Below, in pieces: positions 8,219-16,677 of a stretch of DNA of 50,735 bases (positions are counted from its first letter, which is position 1; each line of letters starts with the position of its first letter). Both the position numbers and the translations under genes were made by a program. The stretch covers positions 1 through 50,735 of the forward strand of contig NZ_JACOFX010000025.1 in NCBI RefSeq assembly GCF_014284125.1. The letters are read 5' to 3'. The notes under the pieces were generated by a model. The model saw only the letters and a program-made list of their open reading frames with translations, had not been told where the DNA came from and did no database searches. Source of the stretch: Undibacterium umbellatum (GTDB lineage: Bacteria; Pseudomonadota; Gammaproteobacteria; Burkholderiales; Burkholderiaceae_D).

Positions 8219-8241
8219 ATGATGCATATAGAATCCATCTT
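8219..8241. promoter_or_regulatory. NsrR box 2, 27 bp from box 1
   Basis: ATGATGCATAT, one base, then GAATCCATCTT: a second, weaker 11-1-11 site starting 27 bp after the first. The spacing is close to 2.5 helical turns. Two tandem sites suggest cooperative NsrR binding at the norB promoter. Confidence 0.6.
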
Positions 8242-8297
8242 TATCAATATCATTGTTTTTACCGCTTTCTCATTATTACAAAAAAGGAAACCACGCC

Positions 8298-10577
8298 ATG
8301 CATGCAACGCGCAAACTCTGGACCTGGCTCGCTGTCATCTGTGTACTCTCATTCTCAGTTCTCGGCTGGGTAGGCACAGAAATTTATCTGACAGCGCCAC
8401 CGATCCCCAAGCAAGTCATCAGTACCGATGGCAAGATTTTGTTTTCAGAAGGTCAGGTGCAACTTGGCCAGGAAGCATGGCTCTCAGCTGGTGGTCAACA
8501 GCTTGGCTCCGTATGGGGTCATGGTAGTTACGTCGCGCCGGATTGGTCCGCTGATTGGCTGCATCGTGAAGCATTGGCCTTACGTGCTGTCTGGGCACAG
8601 CAAGAATTTGGCAAAAATTTTGAGCAGCTGAACCTTGGCCAGCAGGCTGAACTCGATGCCAAGTTGAAGAATGAAATGCGGGTCAATAGCTACGACAGCA
8701 AGAGTGGCAACATCACACTTTCCCCGGCACGTGCCCAAGCAGTGGCGCAAGTCGTCGAACATTATGTCGGCCTGTTTGGTGATGACCCAAAACTAGATAA
8801 ACTGCGTGAACAATATGCGATGACTAGTGGGGTGCTTCGAGATCCGCGTGATCTGCAAGCCCTGCCTGCATTTATGTTTTGGTCGGCATGGTCGGCAGCA
8901 ACCGACAGGCCGGGTGAAACTGGAATTAGCTACACCAGCAATTGGCCGCATGAACCGCTGGTCGGCAATACTCCGACTGCTGGTGCCGGTATTTGGTCGA
9001 TCGCTAGTATCATCCTCATGATTGCAGCAATTGCAGGAATGATTTTTCTCCATTCGATCAGCAAGGAAGCGCCTGATCCGACGCCTCCTAAAACCGATCC
9101 ACTATTCGATCTAAAACCAACTCCTTCGATGAAGGCCACTAAGAAATATTTCTATGTCGTGATCGGCCTAATTTTGGCGCAAGTGGCGATGGGAGTGATT
9201 ACTGCCCACTACGCAGTTGAGGGCCAGAGTTTTTTCGGCTTCCCACTCGCAAAAATCCTACCATTTACGGTTAGCCGCACAATACACACACAGTTCGCGG
9301 TATTGTGGATCGCCACCGCTTGGCTGGCCACCGGCTTGTATATTGCACCAGCGATTTCCGGACATGAACCAAAATATCAAAAACTCGGCGTCGACGTTTT
9401 GTTCTATGCCTTGTTATTTATCGTGGTCGGCTCTACCGCTTTTGGCTGGCTCGGCACCTTGCAACACTCAGGCAATGATTTTAGTTTTTGGATTGGCAAC
9501 CAGGGCTTGGAATTCACTAGCATGGGTCGAATCTGGCAAGTCTTGCTGTTCATCGGTTTACTGTTTTGGGTGACACTACTTGGCCGCGGCTTAATGCCAG
9601 CTCTGAAAAAGCCGTCTGAAAGCCGCGGCCTGATCGCGATGGTGTTTCTGGCCGCACTCTGTATCGGCGGTTTCTATGCGACCTCATTGACTTGGGGCCC
9701 GCACACACATTATTCGATGATCGAATACTGGCGTTGGTGGTTGGTACATTTGTGGGTAGAAGGTTTCTTTGAAGTGTTTGCTACCGCGGTGATAGCACTG
9801 TTGTTCACCCGCCTCGGCTTGATACGCGCCAGCACTGCGAATAGTGCCATCGTCTTAGAAACCATCGTGTTTCTGTTTGGCGGAATCTTGGGTACCTTGC
9901 ATCATTTGTACTTCACGGGTACTCCTACTTTCGTGATTGCCATCGGTGCGATGTTCTCTGCATTGGAAGTAGTACCACTGGCACTGATCGGTGTCGAAGC
10001 CTACAAAAATTATCAACGCTCGAAAGCGGCAGCTTGGGTGCAAGCCTACAAGTGGTCGATACTTTGCTTCATCGCTGTAGGCTTCTGGAACGTGGTCGGC
10101 GCTGGTCTTTTAGGTTTCTCTATCAATACCCCGATCGCGCTGTACTACATGCAAGGACTGAACATGACTGCTGCTCATGGACACGCCGCACTGTTTGGTG
10201 TGTACGGCATGTTGGGCATCGGTTTGCTGTTGTTTTGCCTGCGTGGTCTGTCTGATCGAGCAGCATGGTCAGACAAGTTACTTGCACCAATGTTCTGGTC
10301 GCTAAATATCGGTCTAGCGATGATGGTCTTCATCTCTTTGGTTCCAGCCGGTATCTATCAGGCATGGGCCAGCATAACTCAGGGCATGTGGTTCGCGCGT
10401 TCACCGGAAGTCATACACTCGAACCTGATGGAAACCTTCGTCTGGATGCGTGTACCAGGTGACATCGTGTTCGCGATTGGTTGCGTATTTCTCGCCTTGT
10501 TTGCCTGGCGTTTGTTGATGGGTGGCAAACGTGAGCGGTCGGCGTTGAAACCAACGGCACAGACCAAACGTGTTTAA
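8298..10577 (+). CDS. norB: Quinol-dependent nitric oxide reductase (qNor)
   Basis: Reduces NO to N2O with electrons from quinol in the cytoplasmic membrane. ATG 8298 follows AAAAAGGAAACC and gives 759 aa, the single-subunit qNor length. The N-terminal part holds one membrane helix and a cytochrome-c-like soluble domain without heme motif (residues ~40-220), then about twelve helices with the heme/FeB histidines (e.g. SRTIHTQFAVLW, HLWVEGFFEVFATAV, GTLHHLYFTG, AAHGHAALFGVYG). No norC partner is present, as expected for qNor. It is likely repressed by NsrR. Confidence 0.95.
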   Translation: MHATRKLWTWLAVICVLSFSVLGWVGTEIYLTAPPIPKQVISTDGKILFSEGQVQLGQEAWLSAGGQQLGSVWGHGSYVAPDWSADWLHREALALRAVWAQQEFGKNFEQLNLGQQAELDAKLKNEMRVNSYDSKSGNITLSPARAQAVAQVVEHYVGLFGDDPKLDKLREQYAMTSGVLRDPRDLQALPAFMFWSAWSAATDRPGETGISYTSNWPHEPLVGNTPTAGAGIWSIASIILMIAAIAGMIFLHSISKEAPDPTPPKTDPLFDLKPTPSMKATKKYFYVVIGLILAQVAMGVITAHYAVEGQSFFGFPLAKILPFTVSRTIHTQFAVLWIATAWLATGLYIAPAISGHEPKYQKLGVDVLFYALLFIVVGSTAFGWLGTLQHSGNDFSFWIGNQGLEFTSMGRIWQVLLFIGLLFWVTLLGRGLMPALKKPSESRGLIAMVFLAALCIGGFYATSLTWGPHTHYSMIEYWRWWLVHLWVEGFFEVFATAVIALLFTRLGLIRASTANSAIVLETIVFLFGGILGTLHHLYFTGTPTFVIAIGAMFSALEVVPLALIGVEAYKNYQRSKAAAWVQAYKWSILCFIAVGFWNVVGAGLLGFSINTPIALYYMQGLNMTAAHGHAALFGVYGMLGIGLLLFCLRGLSDRAAWSDKLLAPMFWSLNIGLAMMVFISLVPAGIYQAWASITQGMWFARSPEVIHSNLMETFVWMRVPGDIVFAIGCVFLALFAWRLLMGGKRERSALKPTAQTKRV

Positions 10578-10624
10578 TAACACTATTTTCATACAATTCT
10601 AAAAATCAGTATTTCCACGAGTAG

Positions 10625-10690
10625 CACGATGGACACGAAAAAATCAAGAAGAGCCTTTGCATCTTTTTTAATTTTTCCGTGTTTATCGTG
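10625..10690. repeat. Long imperfect inverted repeat downstream of norB
   Basis: Left arm 10625-10644 and right arm 10671-10690 pair at 17 of 20 positions (CACGATGGACACG against CACGATAAACACG in the reverse complement). A T-run follows shortly after, so it could terminate norB transcription on the way to the DUF2249 gene. The loop contains TTTGCATCTT, resembling an NsrR half-site (10656-10666). Confidence 0.6.
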
Positions 10691-10730
10691 GAGCATTTTT
10701 TAATAATTTCACCTTACAAGGAGTATCACC

Positions 10731-10994
10731 ATGACACACAACTGCTCTACACCTATTGTTGCCGATGGCACTTATCCATTTGATGCACGTGGCGTCGCAA
10801 AACGCTTTCGCCATGCGGCTATCTTCGGCGCTCTGCAATCGCTGCAAGTGGGCGAGACTATGCGTTTTTGCAATGACCATGATCCCCTCCCTTTACTGGC
10901 GCAACTTGATCAACGTTTTGGCAGCAGTATCAAGATGAGCTATGTTTCACGTACACCTGGCGAAATCGTCATTGACTTCATGATAGTCGGCTGA
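10731..10994 (+). CDS. DUF2249 domain protein
   Basis: An 87-aa soluble protein with the DUF2249 pattern: a beginning like DARGVAKRFRHAAIFGALQSL, a central CNDHDPLPLLAQL and an end TPGEIVIDFMI. The fold is SirA-like, and members are often encoded next to NO reductase, NnrS and hemerythrin genes, but no reaction is established. AAGGAG precedes the ATG. It lies 150 bp after norB beyond a hairpin, so it may have its own promoter. Confidence 0.85.
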   Translation: MTHNCSTPIVADGTYPFDARGVAKRFRHAAIFGALQSLQVGETMRFCNDHDPLPLLAQLDQRFGSSIKMSYVSRTPGEIVIDFMIVG

Positions 10995-11102
10995 TTACTG
11001 AGGCATTTCTCAACGACACTATGAATCAACACCAACATCAGATGCATCATTTTGACCTCTCAGTTTGGTGTTGATTCCACTCAAGAAAAACTGGTGGAAA
11101 AC

Positions 11103-11612
11103 ATGAAAATCTCTCAATTATTGTTGTTCGTAATGAGTTTTGTAGTAACTCTTAACATAAGCACAGCGGCGCCGCTATTGGTGCTTGCCGATCAGCATAG
11201 CGGACACAAACACGATGCTGAGATCCGTACACAACTAAACCTAAACGATGGTAAAAAGTGGCGCACCGATGACGCCTTGCGTCACGCCATGACAAACATC
11301 CGTATCAGCATAACAAATACATTAACAGCTATCCATAGTGGCAATCTGCAATCCACGCAATACAATGTGCTCACTAAAAGCATAGAAAAGGAAATCGCCT
11401 TTATCGTGGCACACTGCAAACTTGATCCAAAAGCAGACGAGAACCTTCATATCATACTTGGCCGCTTCGCCATCGGAATGGATGTCGTAACAGCTAAGCG
11501 AGGAACTCAGGAAAAGGAATTAGGATTGATCAACATGGCGGAAACTTTGAACACCTACGGCAAATATTTCGACCATCCCGGTTGGCGAGCGATAGAATTT
11601 AACTCTCAATAA
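11103..11612 (+). CDS. Small periplasmic protein, DnrO-like
   Basis: Starting at 11103 (MKISQLLLFVMSF) gives 169 aa with a signal peptide ending near STAAP. The mature part begins with a His-rich stretch (DQHSGHKHD), then LNLNDGKKWRTDDALRHAMTNIR and helices ending YGKYFDHPGWRAI. This resembles proteins annotated as DnrO in denitrifying proteobacteria, as far as I recall; no biochemical role is known to me. The upstream frame to 11052 lacks a ribosome binding site and signal-peptide logic. It converges with the cupin gene. Confidence 0.65.
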   Translation: MKISQLLLFVMSFVVTLNISTAAPLLVLADQHSGHKHDAEIRTQLNLNDGKKWRTDDALRHAMTNIRISITNTLTAIHSGNLQSTQYNVLTKSIEKEIAFIVAHCKLDPKADENLHIILGRFAIGMDVVTAKRGTQEKELGLINMAETLNTYGKYFDHPGWRAIEFNSQ

Positions 11613-11638
11613 TCAAATCCAATTAGAGTAAGAAAGCT

Positions 11639-11977
11639 TTAATCTGTGTTACTCAAGAGTACTACCGAAACCAGTAACGCGGCATCTGTTAATGCAAGCA
11701 AATCATGCTTCACGTTGCCGGCCAAATACAATAAATCGCCTTGCCGAAGAACCTTCCGCTCGCTTTCGACACCGACATCGACCTCACCTTTAAGGCAATG
11801 TATAGTAATTGGCCCGCTGACCTGATGTGGCGGGATTTTTTTCCCGGCAAGCAAAACCATACGTATGACTTCCAAGTGAGGTCCTTTAAACAAAGCAGTA
11901 GTTTTAACTTCAGCAAGCGATGCCTCAATCGGCAATACTTTGGTCACCTGACCTGATGCGAGATGCGAAATGGCCAT
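11639..11977 (-). CDS. Cupin domain protein
   Basis: A 112-aa single-cupin protein. The two cupin motifs are visible: GKKIPPHQVSGPITIHCLKGEV and the later GDLLYLAGNVKHDLLALTDA, with His residues that could bind a metal. The ribosome binding site GGAGAAG is well placed. Small cupins are common in nitrogen-oxide clusters, but the function is not known. Confidence 0.85.
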   Translation of the reverse strand: MAISHLASGQVTKVLPIEASLAEVKTTALFKGPHLEVIRMVLLAGKKIPPHQVSGPITIHCLKGEVDVGVESERKVLRQGDLLYLAGNVKHDLLALTDAALLVSVVLLSNTD

Positions 11978-12339
11978 ATTACTTCTCCAAAAATATAAAA
12001 TCCCATTAGCGTATTGCCCGTTTCATAGTATCTGATCAAACGCTTGCAAGCAATGAATTGAAAACTGTTTATCCCAAAGCCACTTTCTTGACTGACACAA
12101 TTTGACTATTTTTTATTTTTTTAAATTAGCCAGCGGCTCAATAAATTAGACGGCTGGTACGCAAAGATTACCGATACCTGCATTCATTTGATCCGTCGTA
12201 CTACCAATCGTGCAATCAACATAGGCTATCCAAACGACGAATAGAATTTTTCTCTTTGCTTTTCGCTGAATACAAATGGGCTTAGTCCCTAGCCAAAAGA
12301 ACTCGCAATGGCGGACATTCTCCCGTAGTGATTGTGATC
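11978..12339. other. Gene-free stretch between cupin and the Dnr-type regulator
   Basis: It holds the cupin promoter region and the 3' flank of the regulator gene. A 72-codon minus-strand frame (12146-12364) overlaps the regulator 3' end and has no family resemblance, so I treat it as chance. I see no convincing FNR or NsrR box and no RNA gene. Confidence 0.5.
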
Positions 12340-13056
12340 CTACCGAATGCGCTTCTTCGGGCAAGAAACTGTTGCTGGCTCATCCACTGGATAATTTTTT
12401 AATGTTTCTAGGCAATGAATATGAATACGTGATGCCCTGACCTGTATCAGTCCAAGCCCACTCAAATGATGCAAGGTGCGGGAAAATGTTTCTGGCGTGA
12501 GATTTAACAAAGAAGCGACGACGTTTTTCTTTAACTCAAGTCGAATGTGGGTACTATTTTGCGATACGGATACTTGGACTAAATAATCAACCACACGTTG
12601 CATGGCGTTGTGTAAAGCATGTCGTTCAACATTGCGAATGAACCCCAGCAAACGATAAGACAAGCCCGTCATCATCTGTCTAGCTATGACAGGCGAATGC
12701 TCAAGTAAGGTGAGCAGCGCGTTTTTTGGAAGGCGTAATAACAACGATGGTTCCAGCGCCTCAGCGTAAAAAGGATAAGGCTCATCAAGGAACATCATTG
12801 CTTCGCCAAAGGATTGACCTGGCCGTATTAACTCAACGATCTTGTCGCTACTAGCAGACGAGGGAATCGCCAACTTGATGAGGCCGAAAACGAGGATATA
12901 GCAACCGTCGGCCAGGCTACCCCTCTGAAAAAGCGTTAGCCCTTTTTCCAGCTCGACTTTCACCACACTCGTTTTCAAACTTTCCAACTCAAATGGCGAC
13001 ATATGTTTGAACAAAGCTTGGTTAGCTAGCAAACCATCAATATTGATTTTACCCAT
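12340..13056 (-). CDS. dnr: CRP/FNR-family regulator, Dnr-type
   Basis: A 238-aa protein with an N-terminal cyclic-nucleotide-binding-like beta roll (FGEAMMFLDEPYPFYAEALE) and a C-terminal helix-turn-helix with the recognition helix TPETFSRTLHHL (ExxSR as in FNR-type proteins, which fits TTGAT half-sites). The N-terminal cysteine cluster of FNR is absent, as in Dnr proteins, which sense NO through heme. GGAGG precedes the ATG. It probably activates the nos, nor and nrd promoters. The 292 bp upstream show no clear box of its own. Confidence 0.8.
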   Translation of the reverse strand: MGKINIDGLLANQALFKHMSPFELESLKTSVVKVELEKGLTLFQRGSLADGCYILVFGLIKLAIPSSASSDKIVELIRPGQSFGEAMMFLDEPYPFYAEALEPSLLLRLPKNALLTLLEHSPVIARQMMTGLSYRLLGFIRNVERHALHNAMQRVVDYLVQVSVSQNSTHIRLELKKNVVASLLNLTPETFSRTLHHLSGLGLIQVRASRIHIHCLETLKNYPVDEPATVSCPKKRIR

Positions 13057-13726
13057 GCCACCTCCACCACGATAGGAATGAGGCCTCTGCGCAACTGAAG
13101 CGAGCGATCGAAGTTAGAGTCAAAAAGCGCTCCTATGCTGGAACACAGCGACGAGGTTGTAGCTTCGGCAGAATCAAAATTCGGTCGCGCAGTAAGTTGT
13201 GCTGAGGTCTCGGAATGATGGTAGTGTAAAAGCTAACAGTCCCTGCGACTATCCGTCAAAGGGAGTAGTCGAGCAACGCAAAAGAACCAGAAATCAAACG
13301 ACTATTGATGTGGAATAAACTTCAAGCTATTGAATAGTTTAAAAAGCCTCATTTATCCATGCCATGTTCGACGGCATAAACGGCAATCTGAACGCGACTG
13401 CTCAAGTTCAATTTTTTCAGAATGTTTTGCACGTGAATCTTTATAGTACTTTCCGCGACATCAAGATTTCGAGCAATTTCTTTGTTACTTTCGCCACGCG
13501 CCAAGCACACCATGGTTTCACGTTCGCGCGGTGTCAATTTTTCACGCTCAGGCTCCACCGTTACATTATTTCCAGACCGGAATTGCATCACTAACTTGGC
13601 AGTCATGGCGTCAGCGATCACAGGCACGCCTGCCGCTGCTCGCTTGATTGATTGGTTTAAGGCTACGCTGATTAAGTAAACGGATTCTATTCTCAAGCGT
13701 TAAAGACTGACAACCGAACAAGACGT

Positions 13727-14710
13727 TTGACTTCCATGAAACAACAGACACTGGCGATGGCAGAAGATCAGAATGCGAGCTTCGAACAACATCGCAAACC
13801 GACACGACGTGACGTTTTTCTCGACACGATGCACAAGATAGTGCCGTGGAAGGAACTCTGCGCAATCATTGAACCGCATTATCCGAAGCGCGGGAACGGT
13901 CGACCACCAATTGGCCTGGAACGAATGTTACGCATTCACTTCATCCAGTATTGGTTCAACCTGGCCGACTTTGCTTGCGAAGAAGCCCTATATGATAGCG
14001 TCAGCCTGCGTCGCTTTGTTGGCATAGATCTTGGCTGTGAGTCGGTGCCCGATGCCACCACGATGCTCAAGTTCCGGCATTTGCTGGAGCAGCATAAGCT
14101 CGCTGAACAGTTATTCACGGAAGTTGGCAGCGTTCTTAGCAGCAGCGGCATGAGTTTAAAGACAGGCACGATCGTCGATGCGACCATTATTGCTGCACCG
14201 AGTTCGACCAAGAACAGTGAGAAGCAACGTGACCCCGAAATGCGGCAAACGCGTAAGGGGAAGCAATGGTACTTTGGGATGAAACTGCATATCGGCGTCG
14301 ACAGCCAAAGTGGGCTGACACATAGTGCTGTTGCGACATCAGCCAACGTTCATGACAAGCATCCCCTGCCCAAGCTACTACATGGGCGTGAAAAACGGGT
14401 GTACGGTGATAGTGCCTATGCCAGTCAAAAGAATTTGATTCTCTCCAAAGCACCAGGAGCCAAAGACTTTACCAATCAACGCATCCGCAAATCAGGGGAG
14501 ATTGACGAGGTTGAGCGAGGCAAGAACCGCAATAAATCGAAGATCCGAGCGCGCGTTGAGCACGTCTTTGCGGTGGACAAGCGCCTCTGGGGATTCAACA
14601 AGGTGCGGTATCGTGGTTTCGCAAAGAATGCCGCACGCGCATTTACTGCGCTGGCATTGGCCAATATTTATTTATCGCGTCGGCACTTGCTGGTACAGGT
14701 GCGCCCATAG
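13727..14710 (+). CDS. IS5-family transposase
   Basis: A 327-aa DDE transposase. The N-terminal IS5-type domain (RDVFLDTMHKIVPWKELCAI) is followed by the catalytic residues in TGTIVDATIIAAPS (first Asp), VYGDSAYAS (second Asp) and IRARVEHVFAVDKR (Glu). No frameshift or stop is seen, so the enzyme should be active. It is opposite in orientation to the interrupted narL. Confidence 0.95.
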   Translation: MTSMKQQTLAMAEDQNASFEQHRKPTRRDVFLDTMHKIVPWKELCAIIEPHYPKRGNGRPPIGLERMLRIHFIQYWFNLADFACEEALYDSVSLRRFVGIDLGCESVPDATTMLKFRHLLEQHKLAEQLFTEVGSVLSSSGMSLKTGTIVDATIIAAPSSTKNSEKQRDPEMRQTRKGKQWYFGMKLHIGVDSQSGLTHSAVATSANVHDKHPLPKLLHGREKRVYGDSAYASQKNLILSKAPGAKDFTNQRIRKSGEIDEVERGKNRNKSKIRARVEHVFAVDKRLWGFNKVRYRGFAKNAARAFTALALANIYLSRRHLLVQVRP

Positions 14711-14730
14711 TGGACAAAAATGAGCAAAAA

Positions 14731-14752
14731 CCCCATCAATGGCCTGATGGGG
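14731..14752 (+). terminator. Hairpin after the transposase gene
   Basis: CCCCATCA and TGATGGGG pair perfectly around a six-base loop, 20 bp after the transposase stop. There is no T-run after it, so it may act as a structural block rather than a classical intrinsic terminator. Confidence 0.5.
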
Positions 14753-15181
14753 GGAGCGAAAAATAGCTTGAACGACGCTTTTATCAATTGAATGTGCTAC
14801 TTGGAGTTTCGTCCATCGAAAATTGATGCTTATTCAGCGTAGCCTTAAATAATCCGCATCGATGTTTTTCAGCAAATAACCGCGTGCACCACTTTTTAGC
14901 GCCGCCGTTAAGTCTTCTGCTTCCTCAGAAACGGTTAACATTAGAACAGCAGTTTCTCGCAAATCTTCCACGATAAGTTGCATCGCTTCCAAGCCTGAGA
15001 GTCCCGGCATATTCAAATCCATCAGCACCACATCGGGCTTTAATTGTTTTGCCCGCTTGACACCTTCCAATCCATCCGAAGCCTCACCAACAATCTCAAA
15101 TTCGGGATTGCGTTGCAAAATCAAACATATGCCACTTCGAAACAATGTGTGGTCATCTACTAGCAAAATTTTAATTGACAT

Positions 15182-15558
15182 TGTTCGCTTCTTTGTTAAA
15201 TTTTCACCCAGCTTTATTGAGTGACTGACGGAAGAATTTAACGTAAACCATACGTTTCAATTCGTGCTGCCATAGTCATTATGGGCAACCAGCCCTTCCT
15301 CACGTTTTAATTGTAAGGAGACAGCAGTGCGCCTATTAATTTTACTGAGAATATCAAATTTTGCCAATGAGCAGGAAACCTATTCGTACATTGTACGCAA
15401 GCCGACATGGCTATCGCCTTTTTCGTGCACCGTCATTGAAAGATCGCGATCATTATTGACTCGCACATGCACGTCACCGCTATATGAACAGTCAGGTATC
15501 GATCACCACAGCTTCCCGTGCCGTTTTCCACGGTGAACTGTTGTGTAAAATTGAGGAC
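15182..15558. other. Gene-free stretch between narL and moaA
   Basis: It contains the narL upstream region. A GTG frame at 15327-15536 on the plus strand follows a good AAGGAG, but its 69-aa product (MRLLILLRISNFANEQ...) resembles nothing I know and runs antisense to the neighbouring genes. Other frames give short broken pieces. It may be the eroded remains of a gene between narL and moaA; I cannot identify one. Confidence 0.4.
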
Positions 15559-16575
15559 TTAGCCACCCGTTTGTGACATAAAGCGAATAATTTTGGTTGA
15601 CTGCGTGTTAAATTCATGTCGTTCCGGCTTCAATTCTATCGCTGTACGAATCGCTGCCTCTAACTCATTGTCACTAATACCCGCCCGTAGTAAGGGGCGA
15701 AGTTCAAACTTTTCATCTTGTCCCAAACACATATATAAAGTCCCATCCACTGCCAAACGAACCCTATTACAACTTGCACAAAAATGTTGACTCATTGGCG
15801 TAATGAAACCTAAAGTAGATGCGCCGTCACGACTCATCCAATAACGTGCAGGGCCACCACCTAGTTCGCTCGCAACGGGAACGAGATCGAATTGATCTAC
15901 TAACTGCTGCCGGATAGGGCCAATATCCATGTACGCAGAATTTTGCCCCGTGTGACCAATAGGCATTGCTTCAATTAACCGCAAAATGAAACCCTGCTCA
16001 AAGCAAAATTTCGCCATACGTAATATCTCGTGATCGTTAACGCCACGCATTACCACCATATTAAGTTTAATTGGCTTAAAACCCGCCTGCTTACCCGCTT
16101 GCAGACCCGCCATGATGCTAGCGTAACTATCGCTACCCGTTATTTTTAGCATACAGGCTTTGTCTAAGCTGTCGAGACTGACGTTGATACGATTGACCCC
16201 AGCTAAATACAAATCATCGGCGTATTTAAAAAGCTGCGTTGCGTTGATCGACAACGAGATATCAGTCACCTGCGTATGGCGAGCAATTCCCTCTACCAAA
16301 CGTGGCAAATCCCGACGCAATAGAGGCTCACCACCCGTGAGGCGAATTCTGCGGGTTCCCATACGCGCAAATGCAGCCACGACTCTTTCAATTTCATCAA
16401 AGCGGAGCCAGTTCTCCGGTTCCTCGAAACCACGAAAACCTTTCGGCATGCAATAACTACAACGCAAATCACATTTATCCGTGACCGAGACGCGTAAATA
16501 GTCGACACGACGACCAAAACGGTCTATCAGTGGTGCAGTAACGGTGTCCTGTCTTTGATGTGGCTGGATTTTCAT
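15559..16575 (-). CDS. moaA: GTP 3',8-cyclase (molybdenum cofactor biosynthesis protein A)
   Basis: Catalyses the first step of molybdopterin synthesis, needed for the Mo-bisMGD cofactor of NarG. The N-terminal SAM cluster motif is VTDKCDLRCSYCMPKG, with RLTGGEPLLRRDL after it; the C-terminal second cluster is FCASCNRVRLAVDGTLYMCLG, and the protein ends in the essential Gly-Gly (MSQTGG). The start at 16575 (MKIQPHQRQ) gives 338 aa; a TTG at 16626 would add 17 residues. It is the last gene of the nar cluster. Confidence 0.92.
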   Translation of the reverse strand: MKIQPHQRQDTVTAPLIDRFGRRVDYLRVSVTDKCDLRCSYCMPKGFRGFEEPENWLRFDEIERVVAAFARMGTRRIRLTGGEPLLRRDLPRLVEGIARHTQVTDISLSINATQLFKYADDLYLAGVNRINVSLDSLDKACMLKITGSDSYASIMAGLQAGKQAGFKPIKLNMVVMRGVNDHEILRMAKFCFEQGFILRLIEAMPIGHTGQNSAYMDIGPIRQQLVDQFDLVPVASELGGGPARYWMSRDGASTLGFITPMSQHFCASCNRVRLAVDGTLYMCLGQDEKFELRPLLRAGISDNELEAAIRTAIELKPERHEFNTQSTKIIRFMSQTGG

Positions 16576-16677
16576 ACTTGAATTGTGGGCCGCAACAGGC
16601 TGAACCGCAATTCCTCTGCAAGCCAAGACTACCTAGTTCTTTTGGGGGAAGGAAACAAAAGTGTCAGTGGCGATCTT

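Larger units (their letters stand above)
13661..14844 (+). mobile_element. IS5-family insertion sequence, 1184 bp, intact
   Basis: Ends are inverted repeats GGCTACGCTGATTAAGTA (left) and, inward from the right, GGCTACGCTGAATAAGCA. Both sides are flanked by TTAA (13657-13660 and 14845-14848), a 4-bp target duplication of the YTAR type used by the IS5 group. The element contains one complete transposase gene and a hairpin near the right end. The near-perfect ends and duplication suggest a fairly recent, possibly still mobile insertion. Confidence 0.95.
13349..15181 (-). pseudogene. narL: narL response regulator gene disrupted by an insertion sequence
   Basis: The N-terminal part (15181 to 14845) encodes a receiver domain: IKILLVDDHTLFRSG, phospho-Asp in DVVLMDLNMPGLSG, ending NIDADYL. 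The C-terminal part (13656 to 13349) encodes a LuxR-type helix-turn-helix (LTPRERETMVCLARGESNKE). Removing the insertion and one TTAA copy joins them in frame as DADYLNQSIKRAAAG, giving 214 aa, normal for NarL. As it stands, the receiver frame stops after L-R-L-R inside the IS and the DNA-binding half has no proper start. No narX or narQ sensor is recognisable nearby. Confidence 0.93.

Noticed and set aside
12146..12364. 72-codon minus-strand ORF next to the Dnr-type regulator
   Set aside because: It overlaps the regulator 3' end in another frame, has no ribosome binding site and no recognisable motif.
15230..15330. Possible narX C-terminal remnant upstream of narL
   Set aside because: A short frame reading PIMTMAARIETYGLR faintly recalls histidine-kinase ends, but it is under 25 codons between stops and could be chance.
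15327..15536. GTG ORF preceded by AAGGAG between narL and moaA
   Set aside because: Product resembles no family, composition is not protein-like after the first 25 residues, and no other frame gives a continuous gene; kept only as a remark.
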